Assembly (NCBI GenBank): GCA_038049695.1
Contig: CP142456.1
Coordinates: forward strand, 75,353,422 to 75,417,421
Direction of reading: 5' to 3'
From: Cinnamomum chago
Lineage: Eukaryota > Streptophyta > Magnoliopsida > Laurales > Lauraceae
DNA: 64,000 bases
Every line of letters starts with the position of its first letter. Position 1 is the stretch's first letter. The translations under genes and the position numbers were made by a program. Under the pieces are notes generated by a model. The model was not told the origin of the DNA. It did no database searches and saw nothing but the letters and a program-made list of their open reading frames with translations. Shown here piece after piece: positions 26,901 to 41,900 of the stretch.

Positions 26901-29900
26901 GCATAATGTACAACTAGAAAGCTCATCTTCCCTTAAGAGGAAGGTATCTTCGACCAATGACACTTATCTTCGGCACTTACGTTTGGGTCATATTAACCTA
27001 AAATGGATTCAGAGGTTGGTAGAGGATGGGCTTTTGAGCTCATTAGATCTCGAACCTTTACCTCAGTGTGAATCTTGTCTCATGGGAAAGATGACCAAAA
27101 GGTCATTCTCTGGAAAGGGACTGAGGTCAAAGGAGTTGTTAGAATTGGTTCACACTGATGTGTGTGGTCCTATGAACAAACTAGCTCGAGGAGGTTATGA
27201 GTATTTCATCACCTTCACTGATGATTACTCTAGGTATGGATATGTGTACCTAATGCGACGCAAGTCTGAAGCGTTTGATAAGTTCAAACAATTCAAGGCT
27301 GAGGCGGAGTTACAACTAGGGAAACATATCAAAGCTCTTCGATCTGATCGAGGTGGCGAGTACCTCCTGGGTGAGTTCAAGGAGTACCTCACACAACATG
27401 GGATTGTGTCTCAGTTTCTGCACCGGGTACACCCCAGCAAAATGGTGTAGCAGAGAGAAGAAACCGTACCCTTCTTGATATGGTAAGGTCCATGATGAGT
27501 CATGCAACCCTACCCATATTTTTTTGGGGATATGCCCTAGAAGCAGCAGCATACATTTTGAATCTGGTACCTTCTAAATCATTACCTAGGACACCTCGAG
27601 AAATGTGGACAGGTCGAAAACCCAGTTTAAGACATCCACATTTGGGGTTGTCCAGCCTATGTACTGAATGATAAAGCTACCAAGCTAGAACCCAGATCGG
27701 AAATGTGCTACTTCATTGGGTATCCTAAGGGAACGAGAGGAGGCATCTTTTATCATCCAAAGGAGCAAAAGGTGCTTATCAGCACTCATGCTAGATACTT
27801 GGAGGATGATTGCATGATGCACCAAGAGCTTTGTTGTAAAGAAACACTTGAGGAGATTCTTTTAGAAACTCCTGCAACATCTGTGCCAGATCCTGAGACT
27901 GTAGATAATCAAAACATTCCTTTTAACACTCCGGAGCCTCGTCGTAGTGGGAGAATTTCTAGACCACCAGATAGATATCTAGGAGTGTCCTTTATGACAG
28001 ACTCCGAGGATCTGGTTGAGGATCCTACTAGTTACGATGAAGCAGTAACGGATATAGATGCTGACATGTGGCAGCAAGCGATGAAATCTGAATTGGATTC
28101 TCTGTATTCCAATCAAGTCTGGGAACTTGTGGATGCACCTGAAGGGATCAAACCCATAGGGTGCAAGTGGATCTACAAGAGAAAGAGAGGAGTGGATGGG
28201 AAGGTTGAAACCTTCAAAGCGAGACTAGTGGCGAAATGATATACTCAGAAAGAGGGTATCGATTATGAGGAAACCTTCTCGCCAGCAGCCATGCTCAAGT
28301 CCATAAGGATTCTCTTAGCCATCGCATGTCATTATGACTACGAGATATGGCAGATGGATGTCAAGACAACTTTTCTTAATGGAAGTCTTGACGAATGCAT
28401 CTATATGATGCAACCAGAGGGTTTCATTGCTGGTGGCCAAGAGAACATGGTCTGTAAGCTTAAGAAGTCTATTTATGGACTTAAGCAAGCATCTAGGGCA
28501 TGGAACATCAAGTTTAATCAGGCAGTCAAATCTTTTGGCTTTGATCAAAACATTGATGAACCATGTGTGTATAAGAAAGGGAGTGGAAACGCAGTTGCAT
28601 TTTTAGTCCTGTATGTGGATGACATATTACTCATTGGAAATGATGTTGGCATGTTGTCGTCTGCTAAGGTTTGGTTATCATCTCAATTTCAGATGAAGGA
28701 TTTGGGTGAGGCGAGCTATGTCTTAGGGATCAAGCTTTTGCGAGATCGCAAGAACAAGATGTTAGCCTTATCCCAATCTTCGTATATTGAGAAGATATTG
28801 GTTAAGTATAACATGCATGACTCCAAGAAGGGCTTGCTACCTTCTAGACATGGAGTACCACTATCTCAGAATCAATGTCTGAAAACACCTGAGGAGATAG
28901 ACAGCATGAGGAGAGTACCATATGCATCAGCTGTTGGAAGCCTCATGTATGCAATGTTGTGTACTAGACCAGATATCTGCTTTGCCGTTGGCATGGTTAG
29001 TAGATATCAATCAAACCCTGGGCCTATGCACTGGACAGCTGTTAAGCATATATTCAAGTATCTTCGGAGAACGAAAGATTATATGCTAACCTCCCGAGCA
29101 GATGATCTAACGCCACTGGCGTATACAGACTCTGATTTCCAGTCGGATGCAGATGGCAGAAAGTCTACCTCGGGATACGTCTTTACTCTATCAGGAGGGG
29201 TTATATCATGGAGAAGTGTCAAGCAAGATTGTACTGCTGATTCTACCATGGAAGCAGAGTATGTGGCGGCATCGGAAGCTGCGAAGGAAGCAGTATGGCT
29301 CAGAAAATTCCTATTGGAATTGGGAGTAGTTCCTGCAGTGCAAAAACCGATTGTCATGTACTGCGACAATACTGGTGCAGTAGCTAACTGCAAAGAGCCC
29401 AGGAATCACAAAAAAGGCGAGCATATTCAGAGAAAGTACCACTTGATCCGGGAATTCGTCCAGGATGGAGAAATAGTGGTAGAGCAGATTGCCTCAGCAA
29501 ATAACTTAGCTGACCCATTTACTAAGACTCTCACTGAGAAAGTGTTTACTTCACATGTTGAGTCTATGGGAGTTAGGTTAGGTCGTAGTGATCTTTAGTG
29601 CAAGTGGGAGATTGTTGGGATTGGTGTATGCCCTAAAGCCCACTGACTGCACTTACATCTCTGTTACTGGATATTTATTGGTTATTTAATAGAATGACAT
29701 CAGAGGTGGAGTTGGGCACTTCATCTTGGTATAAGTTATAGTGAGATACTCTCCTGTGTTCAGGGTGACTTACCTTAGTCACGGGAGGTCTTTCCCGGAT
29801 ATATCTCATTAGTGCATGTGTCATGCATTGAACATGACCATTAAAGGTGTGATCTCTAAAATAGTACTATCACAGAGAGAGATCAAGTCACCTCTTGCTA

Positions 29901-32900
29901 CTGAGTGACCAGTGCTCTTAATCTTGAGCATTTGTGGATGAACTGACGAAGTCAAGTTCTTGTGCTTTAATTCACTATGGGTGAGATCCTGTTCATGGGT
30001 CAACAGCTCTGTGTTTTGGGTGCTCGGGCTTGATTAGTTGGGACGTGCAAATGCAATATGGAATCTATGCCATCGTGTGATGGAATGATCGTCCCCTTAG
30101 AATTATCCAATTAATCATCAGAATCTAAGATCTTAGTATATGGATGTTCCATATGGATATTGAACTTGTGGGTCGCTCCCTGGATCAAGAGAATGATATC
30201 CTGACGATGATTAAGTCAAGGGTATGAAGTTCTAAGGATGAGATGTAATCAAGAAGGTAGATAGTACATCGGTTAACCTACTTGATTATGGATGTTACAT
30301 AGAGGGGCATTGTGGTCATTGTACTTGGTAGGTCAAAGACAATCGTCAGTTTATGATGAGCTTTATTTGTAATTTAATATTTGTCCCTGGAGTGCAACCA
30401 TAACTCTTTAGTGGAATGAGTTAGGGTTAAAATGATCTTAATGTTGCTATGGGGTTAGCATGGACATTTTGGTCATTTTGGGAGCCAAGGGCAAATATGT
30501 CTTTTGGTCCCTCTTCTAGCCATCTTCCTATATTGGCATGGTTTCCTAATTTAATTAAATGATATGTGGTTGAATTAATTTTGTGGAAGAATAATTTTGA
30601 GTTTAAATTCAAACAGGCTTTTGATGGCATACATGAATTTAACTCTAGCTAAATTATTAACTTGTGGGCCATGGTGTGTTTATCTATCTTGTGGGCCAGC
30701 CATAAGGGGAGCCCCTTGTGTGAGGTTTCCAAGTTTAACTAGGTATCTTTACTTGGAAGGAAGTACTCCTCTTTGGGTAAGAATTCTTATAATTAAAGTT
30801 TACTAATTTTTAGTATCTTTAATTAGAAAGTGTTGCACAACTAAGGTGGCTGGTTCCTTATTTTATGGGATGATGATTCCTATTAGAGAGAGAACTCTTT
30901 AAGGAATGAGAACTTTATAAATATAACCTACACTACCCTAGGCGTGCAACATCTGAAAAAAAGCAATCAGAATTTACCCTAGGAGAAAAACATAAGGAGC
31001 TCCATTGGCCGCCCAAGAGAGGTAGAGAGAAACTCACGCCCAGCCTTATTCTTCTTCGTTGGAGAGGAGATCAGGTACTGGTCAGGTCCTGGTCTGTTTC
31101 CACAAAGAGTAGTTCAGAAAACCCTTCTTGGAATCCATACTTTGATCCCACAATCAAAGCCAATCAGATTGGGTTGTGGAATAGAAGAGAAGATCAAAGG
31201 AGAAATCTGCTGCAGAAATTCCTGCAACTAGCATTGCTCACTGCAGGCTGAGATCAGACCTTTGAAGGTTTTATTTTCAGAGATTTGAGGCATTCATTTC
31301 ATCAAGTTATTGGTACTCTATCATCTCCTTGCATTATACACATGTTGATCATGATTTCATGGAGTTTTTATGCATGTTTCATGGCTGAATAATCAGATCT
31401 GGTTTTGTTGAAATCATGATCAACATGTGTATAATGCAAGGAGATGATAGAGGACTAATACAGTATATATGTAACAAGTATATGGTGCTTGTAATAAAAG
31501 GAAAAACATGCACAAGACTTTTTACATTATTTAACCCTAATTATAATGTATCAGTGTCTCAACCTCCTCATAGACCCTCCATCGAAGGGATGGCCGAATC
31601 TATAGTCTCGTTGAGTAAAGCCTCGCTTATTTGGATTATCATTATCTGGATTTAGCATATCCAGCGACAGTCCAATCACTGATTGGTTTGACCTCATATG
31701 ACAAATAACACTAACTCCTAGGGAGAGGTTATTACCGTCTTATGTCAAGTGTATTACCATCTCTTATGAACGTTCCTAGAATGTCTATGACTCAAGTCCT
31801 CCGAAGGGAAGTGACTTTAATCCAATCTTGAAGTGAACTTTAGTAAAGAGCTCCACCGAAGGGATGGCCGCTCCCACCAACACTTCATTGACATTCTATA
31901 GAAGTGATCTTTAGTAAAGAACTCCACCGAAGGGATGGCCGCTCCCACTAACACCTCATTACGAATATTCACATTAGTTCACCCACTAACCCATCGAAGC
32001 GATCTTTAGTAAAGAACTCCACCGAAGGGATGGCCGCTCCCACCAACACTCCATTGAGATAGCATGAACCGAAAATGGAAGGCCGTGGGGTTTTTCCAAA
32101 CCCCTCTCCCACTTGATTATTTAACACTAGGGTTTTGAAAAAACTCTTTTGACCTTAACATTGGTTACTCAAAAAAAATCTTTTTAAATCTAGCAAACTT
32201 AGTTAATTAAATTCATGACTCAATGACTTAAGTCATCTTGAACATAAATAACTTTTGCTTTAAAATATTTGAGCAAATCACTTTAAAGGGTCAAATTTCC
32301 TAACTTGGGACCAGTGGGTTATGGGCCCACTAAGGTAGCAACATATTAGATTTTAGTTTGGTCTCTTTTGGAAACTTAGGGTACCAAGATAAACTAAACC
32401 CTATCCAATTTTTAAACCTTAGACAAATAGAAGGTGCTGGTCTAAGATCCGTTTAAAAACAATTTGCCAAACTAAAAACAAGCCAATATAGAAAGATACC
32501 AATTTTAAGAACCTAGTGGTGGCCATGTTACTAGGTGATAAACATAGCAATAATAGCAATTATATAAAGCAATAAATATAATGCAATCCTTGATGGCTCC
32601 CTGCTCTTCGGACTTCAAATCCTTATCCAACTAGGAATCCTAATCCAACTAGGATACTTGGTTAAGAGTCCTTTTCGCACTAGGACACCTTCGTTGCCTC
32701 CACCACCATGGAATCCTCTTCTACTTGCAACCATGCAATCTTTGAAGCTTTCATCTCCTTGCTTGTTACAATAAATTAATTTTATACAAGCAAACCCATG
32801 AAAAACAAAACCAAAATTACATTAGAGATACCTATGCTTTTCAAGAAAGCTTACATCAAGACTAGTTGAAATAAAAAACAAGGAAAAATTACAACATCCT

Positions 32901-35900
32901 ATGATTGCTAAATGCGCAATCGTACACTTTCCAACTAATTAAAAAACATCCAAATCCACACACATACATGCGAACCATCAAGGATGCAATTATATGGCTG
33001 CAACCAAAAAGATTCGTGCATTCAAAGTGCAGTGTACAGCACTACACAGCATTCTGAAATTATTCCAGCAGTCTGGAAAAAATTCCTGCACTCCTAACAT
33101 GCAGTAAACTGTGTTCTGGAAAAATTCCTGCACTCCTAACATGCAGTAAACTGTGTTCTGGAAAAATTCCAGCAACCTGGAAAAATTCCTGCACTCCTAA
33201 CATGCAGTAAACTGTGTCTAGAAGGGTGCCACCATGCCCTTAACTAAGTTAGGATTAATATTAACACATCATGGGGTCATGATTTCACATGGAGTGGCTC
33301 TGATACCACTGAAAGTTCATGCTATACAGATCTGAACTTGGACGTCCATGGCTGATATGGTTTTTCTTGTTTTTAAAACAAAACCAAATCTGATTTTGCA
33401 GCCATGAAACATGCATAAAACTCCATGAAATCATGATCAACATGTGTATAATGCAAGGAGATGATAGAGGACTAATACCTTGATGATATGAATGCCTCAA
33501 ATCTCTGAAAATAAAACCTTCAAAGGTCTGATCTCAGCCTGCAGTGAGCAATGCTAGTTGCAGGAATTTCTGCAGCAGATTTCTCCTTTGATCTTCTCTT
33601 CTATTCCACAACCCAATCTGATTGGCTTTGATTGTGGGATCAAAGTATGGATTCCAAGAAGGGTGGGTTTTCTGAACTACTCTTTGTGGAAATAGACCAG
33701 GACCTGACCAGTACCTGATCTCCTCTCTCCAATGAAGAAGAATAAGGCTGGGCGTGAGTTTCTCTCTGCCTCTCTTGGGCGGCCAATGGAGCTCCTTATG
33801 TTTTTCTCCTAGGGTAAATTCTGATTGCTTTTTTCAGATGTTGCACGCCTAGGGTAGTGTAGGTTATATTTATCAAGTTCTCATTCCTGTAAGAGTTCTC
33901 TCTCTAATAGGAATCATCATCCCATAAAATAAGGAACCAGCCACCTTAGTTGTGCAACACTTTCTAATTAAAGATACTAAAAATTAGTAAACTTTAATTA
34001 TAGGAATTCTTACCCAAAGAGGAGTTCTTCCTTCCAAGTAAAGATACCTAGTTAAACTTGGAAACCTCACACAAGGGGCTCCCCTTATGGCTGGCCCACA
34101 AGATAGATAAACACACCATGGCCCACAAGTTAATAATTTAGCTAGAGTTAAATTCATGTATGCCATCAAAAGCCTATTTGAATTTAAACTCAAAATTATT
34201 CTTCCACAAAATTAATTCAACCACATATCATTTAATTAAATTAGGAAACCATGCCAATATAGGAAGATGGCTAGAAGAGGGACCAAAAGACATATTTGCC
34301 CTTGGCTCCCAAAATGACCAAAATGTCCATGCTAACCCCATAGCAACATTAAGATCATTTTAACCCTAACTCATTCCACTAAAGAGTTATGGTTGCACTC
34401 CAGGGACAAATATTAAATTACGAATAAAGCTCATCATAAACTGACGATTGTCTTTGACCTACCAAGTACAATGACCACAATGCCCCTCTATGTAACATCC
34501 ATAATCAAGTAGGTTAACCGATGTACTATCTACCTTCTTGATTACATCTCATCCTTAGAACTTCATACCCTTGACTTAATCATCGTCAGGATATCATTCT
34601 CTTGATCCAGGGAGCGACCCACAAGTTCAATATCCATATGGAACATCCATATACTAAGATCTTAGATTCTGATGATTAATTGGATAATTCTAAGGGGACG
34701 ATCATTCCATCACACGATGGCATAGATTCCATATTGCATTTGCACGTCCCAACTAATCAAGCCCGAGCACCCAAAACACAGAGCTGTTGACCCATGAACA
34801 GGATCTCACCCATAGTGAATTAAAGCACAAGAACTTGACTTCGTCAGTTCATCCACAAATGCTCAAGATTAAGAGCACTGGTCACTCAGTAGCAAGAGGT
34901 GACTTGATCTCTCTCTGTGATAGTACTATTTTAGAGATCACACCTTTAATGGTCATGTTCAATGCATGACACATGCACTAATGAGATATATCCGGGAAAG
35001 ACCTCCCGTGACTAAGGTAAGTCACCCTGAACACAGGAGAGTATCTCACTATAACTTATACCAAGATGAAGTGCCCAACTCCACCTCTCAGTTATGAACA
35101 AATTAGTTATTTCCAGTGTCCATGACTTAGACCTTTCTGTGTGCAGTCACTACACACCTAAGTCATTTACTAGAAAACAATGGGCCTTACACAACCATAC
35201 ATATACACAAGTAATAAGAGAAAGATGTCATTCTATTAAATAACCAATAAATATCCAGTAACAGAGATGTAAGTGCAGTCAGTGGGCTTTAGGGCATACA
35301 CCAATCCCAACAATCTCCCACTTGCACTAAAGATCACTACGACCTAACCTAACTCCCATAGACTCAACATGTGAAGTAAACACTTTCTCAGTGAGAGTCT
35401 TAGTAAATGGGTCAGCTAATGCTTGCCTTTTTTGTGATTCCTGGGCTCTTTGCAGTTAGCTACTGCACCAGTATTGTCGCAGTACATGACAATCGGTTTT
35501 TGCACTGCAGGAACTACTCCCAATTCCAATAGGAATTTTCTGAGCCATACTGCTTCCTTCGCAGCTTCCGATGCCGCCACATACTCTGCTTCCATGGTAG
35601 AATCAGCAGTACAATCTTGCTTGACACTTCTCCATGATATAACCCCTCCTGATAGAGTAAAGACGTATCCCGAGGTAGACTTTCTGCCATCTGCATCCGA
35701 CTGGAAATCAGAGTCTGTATACGCCAGTGGCGTTAGATCATCTGCTCGGGAGGTTAGCATATAATCTTTCGTTCTCCGAAGATACTTGAATATATGCTTA
35801 ACAGCTGTCCAGTGCATAGGCCCAGGGTTTGATTGATATCTACTAACCATGCCAACGGCAAAGCAGATATCTGGTCTAGTACACAACATTGCATACATGA

Positions 35901-38900
35901 GGCTTCCAACAGCTGATGCATATGGTACTCTCCTCATGCTGTCTATCTCCTCAGGTGTTTTCAGACATTGATTCTGAGATAGTGGTACTCCATGTCTAGA
36001 AGGTAGCAAGCCCTTCTTGGAGTCATGCATGTTATACTTAACCAATATCTTCTCAATATACGAAGATTGGGATAAGGCTAACATCTTGTTCTTGCGATCT
36101 CGCAAAAGCTTGATCCCTAAGACATAGCTCGCCTCACCCAAATCCTTCATCTGAAATTGAGATGATAACCAAACCTTAGCAGACGACAACATGCCAACAT
36201 CATTTCCAATGAGTAATATGTCATCCACATACAGGACTAAAAATGCAACTGCGTTTCCACTCCCTTTCTTATACACACATGGTTCATCAATGTTTTGATC
36301 AAAGCCAAAAGATTTGACTGCCTGATTAAACTTGATGTTCCATGCCCTAGATGCTTGCTTAAGTCCATAAATAGACTTCTTAAGCTTACAGACCATGTTC
36401 TCTTGGCCACCAGCAATGAAACCCTCTGGTTGCATCATATAGATGCATTCGTCAAGACTTCCATTAAGAAAAGTTGTCTTGACATCCATCTGCCATATCT
36501 CGTAGTCATAATGACATGCGATGGCTAAGAGAATCCTTATGGACTTGAGCATGGCTGCTGGCGAGAAGGTTTCCTCATAATCGATACCCTCTTTCTGAGT
36601 ATATCATTTCGCCACTAGTCTCGCTTTGAAGGTTTCAACCTTCCCATCCACTCCTCTCTTTCTCTTGTAGATCCACTTGCACCCTATGGGTTTGATCCCT
36701 TCAGGTGCATCCACAAGTTCCCAGACTTGATTGGAATACAGAGAATCCAATTCAGATTTCATCGCTTGCTGCCACATGTCAGCATCTATATCCGTTACTG
36801 CTTCATCGTAACTAGTAGGATCCTCAACCAGATCCTCGGAGTCTGTCATAAAGGACACTCCTAGATATCTATCTGGTGGTCTAGAAATTCTCCCACTACG
36901 ACGAGGCTCCGGAGTGTTAAAAGGAATGTTTTGATTATCTACAGTCTCAGGATCTGGCACAGATGTTGCAGGAGTTTCTAAAAGAATCTCCTCAAGTGTT
37001 TCTTTACAACAAAGCTCTTGGTGCATCATGCAATCATCCTCCAAGTATCTAGCATGAGTGCTGATAAGCACCTTTTGCTCCTTTGGATGATAAAAGATGC
37101 CTCCTCTCGTTCCCTTAGGATACCCAATGAAGTAGCACATTTCCGATCTGGGTTCTAGCTTGGTAGCTTTATCATTCAGTACATAGGCTGGACAACCCCA
37201 AATGTGGATATGTCTTAAACTGGGTTTTCGACCTGTCCACATTTCTCGAGGTGTTCTAGGTAATGATTTAGAAGGTACCAGATTCAAAATGTATGCTGCT
37301 GCTTCTAGGGCATATCCCCAAAAAAATATGGGTAGGGTTGCATGACTCATCATGGACCTTACCATATCAAGAAGGGTACGGTTTCTTCTCTCTGCTACAC
37401 CATTTTGCTGGGGTGTACCCGGTGCAGACAACTGAGACACAATCCCATGTTGTGTGAGGTACTCCTTGAACTCACCCAGGAGGTACTTGCCACCTCGATC
37501 AGATCGAAGAGCTTTGATATGTTTCCCTAGTTGTAACTCCGCCTCAGCCTTGAATTGTTTGAACTTATCAAACGCTTCAGACTTGCGTCGCATTAGGTAC
37601 ACATATCCATACCTAGAGTAATCATCAGTGAAGGTGATGAAATACTCATAACCTCCTCGAGCTAGTTTGTTCATAGGACCACACACATCAGTGTGAACCA
37701 ATTCTAACAACTCCTTTGACCTCAGTCCCTTTCTAGAGAATGACCTTTTGGTCATCTTTCCCATGAGACAAGATTCACACTGAGGTAAAGGTTCGAGATC
37801 TAATGAGCTCAAAAGCCCATCCTCTACCAACCTCTGAATCCGTTTTAGGTTAATATGACCCAAACGTAAGTGCCGAAGATAAGTGTCATTGGTCGAAGAT
37901 ACCTTCCTCTTAAGGGAAGATGAGCTTTCTAGTTGTACATTATGCAGTGTGGGAGCAATAGGATATATATAAAATAAGTTGTCATGCATTCTACCGGAAC
38001 ATATAATATTTTCATTTCTACTGATATCAACACCATAATGGAAAGAAACTGAATAGTGAAATTCAATAAGTCTGGAAACTGAAATTAAATTCTTCCTTAT
38101 GTCCGGAACATAGATAACATTATTTAAAACTAATATCCTATCATGCGGAAAATGTAAAGTAACAGCTCCCACTGCAACACCCCAAATCTTTGCTCCATTT
38201 CCAACTCTAAGGTCAAACTCCCCTTTCTCAAGCTTTTTCATTATCTGAAACCCCTGCAATGAATTGCAGATATGATTAGTGGTATCAGAGCCACTCCATG
38301 TGAAATCATGACCCCATGATGTGTTAATATTAATCCTAACTTAGTTAAGGGCATGGTGGCACCCTTCTAGATACTATTTACTACATGATAGGTGTGCAGG
38401 AATTTTTCCAGGTTGCTGGAATTTTTCCATGATACTGTTCACTGCATGATAGGAGTGCAGGGATTTTTTCCAGACTGCTGGAATAATTTCAGAATGCTGT
38501 ATAGTGCTGTACACTGCACTTTGAATGCACTAATCTTTTTGGTTGCAGCCATATAATTGCATCCTTGATGGTTCGCATGTATGTGTGTGGATTTGGATGT
38601 TTTTTAATTAGTTGGAAAGTGTACGATTGCGCGTTCAGCAATCATAGGAGGTTGTAATTTTTTCCTTGTTTTTTATTTCAACTAGTCTTGATGTAAGCTT
38701 TCTTGAAAAGCATAGGTATCTCCAATGTAATTTTTGGTTTTGTTTTTCATGGGTTTGCTTGTATAAAATTTATTTATTGTAAGCCTATCTAGGCTTATCC
38801 TTATATTCTTGCTTCTTTGAAATATTTTTCTCTTACATGATCAATTTTATTTTATTCTTATATATCTTTTTAGGAAATCATATTTTAAGCTCTTTGCCAC

Positions 38901-41900
38901 AGGTTTAGATTGGATCTTGGATAAAGGCTTGTCATAGCCTTACTGTTCACAGATAATTAGATAATTCCATGTCTTGGATGGAAGGCTGAAATGTGCTGTT
39001 CTTGATTTAATTTGGGAGATGAATGAGGTCTTGTGTGAAGAGCCGCCCCGCCTCCCTCTCAGTCCGTAAATATGAGAAAAAAGTCGCTTATGGATGACAA
39101 GCTCAAGATAACTCACGGATGGAACTCTGAAATAGCATAAAGCTATGAAATTGTATTATTCTTATTATTCTCTTTCTTTGGAGAACCAGCCTCAATATAT
39201 AGAGCATTACAAGCCTAAAAACAAGGCTCTAAGTTAGGAAACTAATCTAATTAGGAAACTAATCTAATTACAACAAGGTAATTACAGAAATATGTACAAC
39301 TGTGTGATCTTTGACCTAATCAACCACGTGAGACAGTCATGCTGGACTGGATCTAAAATGGGCCTTGGGCCTATTTAACACCCCCCCTCAAATTGATGCG
39401 GGAGAATCAACAAGCATTAATTTGCCAACCAAGAATTGATGTCGTGGGCGTGGAAGACCTTTGGTGAGAATATCAGCAATTTGAAGTTCAGTAGAGACAT
39501 GCGGAAGGCTGATGACATTACGTTTAAACTCATCACGTATGAAGTGACAATCAACCTCGATGTGTTTAGTGCGTTCATGAAAAATCGGATTCTCAGTAAT
39601 CCGAATAGCACTTGTATTATCAGCATATAGGGGGGTAGCTCCGTCTGCGGGAAATCCAATATCTGAGAGCAGACCACGGAGCCAAAGAATTTCGGAGCAT
39701 GCAGCAGACATAGCCCGGTACTCAGCCTCGGTAGAAGATTTGGAAACTTTGTCATGTTTCTTGCATTTCCAGGAAATCAGACTATCACCCAAAAACATGC
39801 ACCATCCTGTCGTCGATCTGCGAGTATCCGGACAACCAGCCCAGTCAGCATCGGAATAGGCTCGGAGAGAGAGAGGATTGTTGGATGGAAAAAACAACCC
39901 GCGAGTCGGTGTGCGAATAAGGTACCGAATGATGCGGCGAACAGCTGCCAGATGAAGGTGACGAGGAGCAGTCATGAACTGACTCATGAGGTTGACCGCA
40001 TAGGAGATATCAGGACGAGTGATGGTGAGGTAGATCAAGCTACCAACCAACTGGCGATATGGGGTCGGATCAGGAAGAAGGTCACCCTCCTCTTTACTGA
40101 GTTTGACATTCAATTCGACCGGCGTATCGACGGGAGCTGAAGCAGTAAGGCCAGCCAAGTCAATGAGGTCAACCGTATATTTGTGCTGATTGAGTACTAT
40201 ACCTTTAGTCGATTGATGAACTTCAAGACCAAGGAAATAGTGTAAGGGGCCTAGATCCTTCATTTGAAATGTCTGATGAAGAGAAGCTTGGAGGGCCTGA
40301 ATCATTTGTGCATTTGGACCAGTAATGACAATGTCATCCACGTAGACTAGTAGCACAGTAATCCCGGATGGAGCATGATGTAAGAACATGGAAGGATCAA
40401 ACTGGCTAGGATGAAAATCCAAATGAAGAAGGGTATCTTGAAATTTCTCAAACCATGCGCGAGGAGCTTGCTTCAGACCATAGAGAGAGCGACGGAGCTT
40501 AGCAACCATACCCTTCCCAGAGGAGGACCCCGGAGGCAGACGCATATAAACATCTTCTTTGAGATCACCATGAAGAAACGCATTTTTGACATCCATTTGA
40601 TAGAGAGGCCAGGATTGAGCGGCAGCAACAGCAAGGATGATGCGTACGGTGGTCATCTTGGCTACGGGAGCAAAGGTTTCATCGTAATCAATGCCATATT
40701 CTTGCCGATTTCCGAGAGCAACAAGGCGCGCCTTATATCGATCGAGAGTGCCATCTGATTTTAACTTGAGAGAAAAGATCCACTTGCAGCCAATAGGTTT
40801 GACACCCACAGGAGAGGGGACAATATCCCACGTATGATTTTTCTCTAAAGCAGCCAATTCATCTTGTATAGCCTTGTTCCAACATGTATCCTGCACAGCC
40901 TGAGAATAGGATTGGGGAATGGAAGAAGAAGACAAAGTGGCCATTAAGGAAGTATGGGAGAAACCATAGCGGTCGGGTGGTACCGAAATGCGAGTGGAGC
41001 GACGTAGAGAAGGTTGTCCAGATGGACCAAGTGCCGGAGGTAGACTGGATGCCGGGGGAAGATCAGAAGGGGGATCCCTGGGATGCGCTTCTCTGTTCCG
41101 TCTGTGATACACAAAATTAGGATTAAACCGAACAACTGACGTGTCGTCAGAAAAACCAGGTAAAGACACCAAAGAGGAGGGGTCAGGGGGATCAAGATGT
41201 TTTTGAAAAAAATACTGGTGTTAAAAAAAAACAACATTCCGAGAGGTACGGAAACGACGAATTGGAGGATCATAACAAAGGAACCCTTTCTGGAAGGGTG
41301 CATAACCTAAAAACACACACTGAGCTGATTGTGCGGTTAGTTTTGTTCGCTCAGAAGGAGGCAAGTGCACAAAGCAAGTGGAGCCAAAAACATGAAGATC
41401 ATCGTAGGATGGAGAGGTCTTGTACAATCGGTAATATGGGCTTTGATTCTCAATGGAGGTGGATGGCATGCGATTGATAAGATGAGCTGCTGTAGCCAAT
41501 GCCTCAACCCAAAATCGGGTAGGAACCGATGATTCAAGAAGAAGGGAACGAGTGACATCAAGGAGATGTCTATTTTTCCTTTCAGCAATTCCATTCTGCT
41601 GTGGAGTATAAGGACAAGTTCTTTGAGAAATAATGCCTTTGTGTTGTAAAAACCGTTGAAAATCTGAGGACACATATTCCCCTCCTGAGTCAGACCGCAA
41701 GATTTTAATGCAGGTGGAAAATTGATTCTCAACATAAGCTAAAAAAATTTTAAAAACATTAAAAACATCAGATTTTGAATGCAGAAAGTAGACCCATGTG
41801 AACCGACTGAAATCATCAATAAAAGTCACAAAATATTTATAGTGGGCGTGGGAAAGAGCTGGAGCAATTCCCCATACATCACTATGAACTAAATCAAAAG

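Larger units (their letters stand above)
24120..38782. mobile_element. Inverted composite of a long-LTR Copia family (elements F1 and F2)
   Basis: A 14.66-kb insertion built from blocks of one Copia family. Order: plus-strand leader and gag-pol (24120-29612); plus LTR (29613 to about 31409); about 50 bp of inverted LTR; minus-strand leader (about 31462-33309); minus LTR (33310-35312) with the primer site TGGTATCAGAGCC beside it; minus-strand partial pol (35313 to about 38277); plus-strand primer site and leader (about 38278-38782). The insertion starts and ends with the same 213-bp leader piece and is flanked by 49-bp identical host repeats. The two arms are almost identical where they overlap (nearly identical pol proteins), so the duplication is recent. 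Broken, with a few breaks besides the rearrangement. Such an order suggests joined cDNA copies or template switching rather than two simple insertions, though misassembly must be excluded. Confidence 0.85.

Noticed and set aside
24120-38782. Two independent standard insertions of the same Copia family in opposite directions
   Set aside because: Neither arm has its own pair of LTRs with a 5-bp target duplication, and one LTR serves two blocks. The 213-bp and 49-bp end repeats fit a single complex event better.
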